Origin: Chloroflexota bacterium
GTDB taxonomy: Bacteria > Chloroflexota > Anaerolineae > Anaerolineales > Villigracilaceae
DNA length: 64,000 nt
Reading direction: 5' to 3'
Assembly (NCBI GenBank): GCA_016234555.1
Contig: JACRBJ010000036.1
Coordinates: 1-64,000 of the forward strand
Both the position numbers and the translations under genes were made by a program. The notes under the pieces are model-generated. The model saw only the letters and a program-made list of their open reading frames with translations, ran no database searches and was not told where the DNA came from. Within the stretch, counting starts at the first letter, position 1, and the number at the start of each line of letters is the position of its first letter. Shown here piece by piece: positions 61,909-64,000 of the stretch.

Positions 61909-63267
61909 ATGAAACACATTACTGAAGCAGCAAGGCAAGTCCCCGTGATTGCGGAGACGGAGGTATTGGTAGTCGGCAGTGGTCCTGGCGGATTGGCGGC
62001 GGCGTTGGCATCTGCTCGCGAAGGCGTGGACACCATGCTCGTCGAACGGTTTGGTTGTTTTGGCGGCAACATCACCGCCGTCGGCGTCGAAGGTATTGCC
62101 TGGTATCGCAAGGAAGGCACAGTGGATACCGAAGGCATTGGCATTGAATTCGAACAGAGATCAAAGTCAATGGGAGCAACCAGCCCCGAGCCGCAGTCGA
62201 ACAGCGAAGCCATCAACGCGGACATGTTCAAGCATGTGGCGGATGTCATGGTACAGGAAGCGGGGATTCATCCGCTGTTGCATAGCGTGGTGATTGATAC
62301 GATTGTCGAGGATGACCAAATCAGAGGCGTCATCCTCCACAACAAGTCGGGGCGGCAGGCAATCCTGGCAAAGCGCGTGATTGACGGCTCGGGCGACGCC
62401 GACCTCGCGGTTTTCGCGGGCGCGCCCACCCGCAAGACTCCGAAGGAAGAGATGTTGCCCGTGACGGTGATGTTCTCCTGTTCGGGTGTACACAAAAAAC
62501 GCTTCCTCGAATATGTGAAGGAAAACCCGTCCACCTACAAGGATTGGGGCAAGAATTGGGACATCCAAAAGGGCGGTAAGGAAGACGACATGTTTAGCCC
62601 ATACCTTGAAAAGCCCTTCGACCGTGCGCGCGAAGAGGGCGTCATTCCGTCGGGATTGAAAAGCATCGGCGGCACATGGAGCGCGATTTCGGATTCGGGC
62701 GAAGCCACCTACCTCAACATGATTCACATGACCGAGTATGACGGCTCCGATGTTCACGACTTGACTAAAGCCGAAATGGAAGGACGTTTTCAGGCGTTGC
62801 AAGCAATCAAGGCGATGAACCGTTTTCTGCCTGGTTTCGAGGAAGCCAAACTCCGCACCTACGGCATGACCCTCGGTGTACGTGACACGCGCAAAATCGT
62901 CGGGCGCTACGATCTGACCGAATCCGATGTCCGCAACCAGGGGCGTTTCGAGGATTCGATTGGCATTTTCCCCGAATTCATCGACGGCTACAACGTACTC
63001 GTTTTGCCGACGACGGGGCGATATTTCCAAATCCCCTACGGCGTTCTCGTTCCGCAGAAAATCGGCAACCTGCTGGTGGCGGGGCGCAGTATCGCAGGCG
63101 ACAAAATCTCCCATGCCTCGGTACGCAACATGATGTGCTGCGCGGTCACGGGTCAGGGGGCGGGCGTGGCGGCGGCAGTCTCGGTCAAGGACGGCGTATC
63201 CGTCGGCGAAGTCAATATCAAACATGTGCAATCTGCGCTGCAAAAACAGGGCGCGAGAATCTATTAG
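61909..63267 (+). CDS. FAD-dependent oxidoreductase, paralog of the preceding gene
   Basis: This 452-residue flavoprotein has VVGSGPGGLAAALASAREGV and LVERFGCFGG for FAD binding, VIDGSGDADLAVFAGAP, and the C-terminal LLVAGRSIAGDKISHASVRN with AVTGQGAGVAAA. It keeps the overall layout of the 60550 and 27152 proteins but is more distant in sequence. An AAAGGAATAAC site precedes the ATG. Context with an aminotransferase and peptide-type importer suggests oxidation of an amino-acid-derived compound. Confidence 0.83.
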   Translation: MKHITEAARQVPVIAETEVLVVGSGPGGLAAALASAREGVDTMLVERFGCFGGNITAVGVEGIAWYRKEGTVDTEGIGIEFEQRSKSMGATSPEPQSNSEAINADMFKHVADVMVQEAGIHPLLHSVVIDTIVEDDQIRGVILHNKSGRQAILAKRVIDGSGDADLAVFAGAPTRKTPKEEMLPVTVMFSCSGVHKKRFLEYVKENPSTYKDWGKNWDIQKGGKEDDMFSPYLEKPFDRAREEGVIPSGLKSIGGTWSAISDSGEATYLNMIHMTEYDGSDVHDLTKAEMEGRFQALQAIKAMNRFLPGFEEAKLRTYGMTLGVRDTRKIVGRYDLTESDVRNQGRFEDSIGIFPEFIDGYNVLVLPTTGRYFQIPYGVLVPQKIGNLLVAGRSIAGDKISHASVRNMMCCAVTGQGAGVAAAVSVKDGVSVGEVNIKHVQSALQKQGARIY

Positions 63268-63269
63268 AC

Positions 63270-63321
63270 GATGGACGGTGGACAGTGGACGGTCTTCGGT
63301 CTACCGTCCACCGTCCGCCAT
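63270..63321. repeat. GATGGACGGTGGAC inverted repeat
   Basis: GATGGACGGTGGAC at the left pairs with CGTCCACCGTCCGCCATC at the right. It occupies nearly all of the gap before the last gene. Another separate palindrome family. Confidence 0.7.
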
Positions 63322-63338
63322 CAACAAAGGAGAATCCA

Positions 63339-64000
63339 ATGAATACTTATTCCGACTTGAACACCCCTGAAAGAATCCTGCTGGGACCGGGACCAAGCAT
63401 GGTCCCATCCCGCGTACTCCGCGCCATGGCTCACCCGCTGGTGGGTCACCTCGACCCGAAGTTCATCGAACTGATGAAGGAAGTGCAGGAGTTGCTGCGC
63501 TACACCTTCCAAACCAAAAACCAGATGACCCTGCCTGTCTCTGGCACGGGCAGCGCAGGCATGGAATCCACTGTTGCCAATTTGCTGGAGCCAGGCGATA
63601 CCATCATGATCGGCGTCAACGGCTATTTTGGCGACCGCCTGTGCGACATGGCGAGCCGCTACGGGGCGATAGTCAATCGGCTGGATAAACCCTGGGGCGA
63701 CGTTTTCACACCCGAGGAGATTGACGCAGAATTGAAGAAGAAGCCCGCAAAGGTGGTGGCGGTTGTCCACGCGGAAACCTCGACGGGCGCGTTGACTTCG
63801 CTCGAAGGAATGGCAGAGGTTGTCCACAAGCATGGCGCTTTGTTATTGGTGGATTGTGTCACCTCGCTTGGCGGCATCCCGCTCAAGATTGACGAATGGG
63901 ACATCGACATCGCCTACAGCGGCACGCAGAAATGCCTGAGTTGCCCGCCCGGGCTGAGTCCCGTCACCATCGGCGCGCGCGCCCGCGAAGCCTTCCACCA
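63339..64000 (+). CDS. Alanine-glyoxylate/serine-pyruvate-type aminotransferase, cut by the window end
   Basis: The 220 visible codons begin MNTYSDLNTPERILLGPGPS and include the substrate loop HLDPKFIELMKEV, SGTGSAGMESTVANLL, cofactor Asp in ALLLVDCVTSLGG and Schiff-base Lys in YSGTQKCLSCPPGLSP. These are the hallmarks of class V aminotransferases of the AGT/SPT group. AAAGGAG lies about eight bases before the ATG at 63339. It likely transfers the amino group between glyoxylate, serine, alanine or a similar acceptor, fitting degradation of glycine-related or methylated amino acids. The C-terminal third is missing here. Confidence 0.85.
   Translation, partial: MNTYSDLNTPERILLGPGPSMVPSRVLRAMAHPLVGHLDPKFIELMKEVQELLRYTFQTKNQMTLPVSGTGSAGMESTVANLLEPGDTIMIGVNGYFGDRLCDMASRYGAIVNRLDKPWGDVFTPEEIDAELKKKPAKVVAVVHAETSTGALTSLEGMAEVVHKHGALLLVDCVTSLGGIPLKIDEWDIDIAYSGTQKCLSCPPGLSPVTIGARAREAFH

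Overview
The window looks like a chromosomal segment of a Chloroflexota bacterium, most likely class Anaerolineae. The pointers are lipoproteins with long Ala/Pro/Glu/Thr linkers after the lipobox cysteine, a MalT-like regulator with a BTAD remnant, many Gfo/Idh/MocA, ROK and SIS proteins, and corrinoid/MttB-type methyltransferase genes. This assignment is inferred from gene content; no marker gene is present.

Left flank (1-8.1 kb): an IS5-like transposase fragment abuts and truncates a BTAD/MalT-type regulator. Then follow an MFS exporter, two membrane proteins of unknown function, a small conserved protein and a secreted serine hydrolase of the beta-lactamase fold. Sugar island (8.8-30.1 kb): a leftward operon encodes a ROK regulator, a sugar-binding lipoprotein with two near-identical binding domains in one chain, a RbsA-like ATPase, two RbsC-like permeases, two Gfo/Idh/MocA oxidoreductases, DeoC, a TIM-barrel isomerase, a ROK kinase and a double-SIS protein. 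A further Gfo/Idh/MocA gene diverges from a rightward seven-gene operon (UroD-like, GntR/UTRA regulator, SIS, SDR, FAD oxidoreductase, phosphotriesterase-like lactonase candidate, KDPG-type aldolase). Together they suggest uptake of an unidentified sugar or polyol, oxidation to a lactone, hydrolysis and aldol cleavage. The island is bracketed by direct repeats made of decayed comM 3' ends plus a shared 68-bp sequence.

Decay zone (30.5-35.5 kb): a Phd/VapC-like toxin-antitoxin pair is followed by a frameshifted SWIM protein, SNF2-helicase and dehydrogenase fragments joined together, a flavodoxin, two broken paralogous membrane genes and a complete 911-bp IS whose transposase needs a -1 frameshift.

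Methyltransferase/amino-acid region (35.5-64 kb): a leftward operon (GntR/FCD regulator, corrinoid protein, PanB, aminotransferase) diverges from a long rightward set. That set has an oligopeptide-type ABC transporter with a fused double ATPase, two non-pyrrolysine MttB-family proteins, a trans-sulfuration-type PLP enzyme, a threonine-dehydratase-like enzyme, an Asp/Glu racemase-like protein and a DUF1638 protein. An interruption at 52.7-54.6 kb holds a LysR relic, a dead IS1-like element and a serine-recombinase relic. A second complete Dpp/Opp-type transporter, two FAD oxidoreductases and an alanine-glyoxylate-type aminotransferase cut by the window end follow. The likely theme is import and demethylation/deamination of N-methylated amino acids, betaines or small peptides; the substrate is unknown. 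Many intercistronic gaps carry palindromic repeats of several families, and one copy lies inside a coding sequence.
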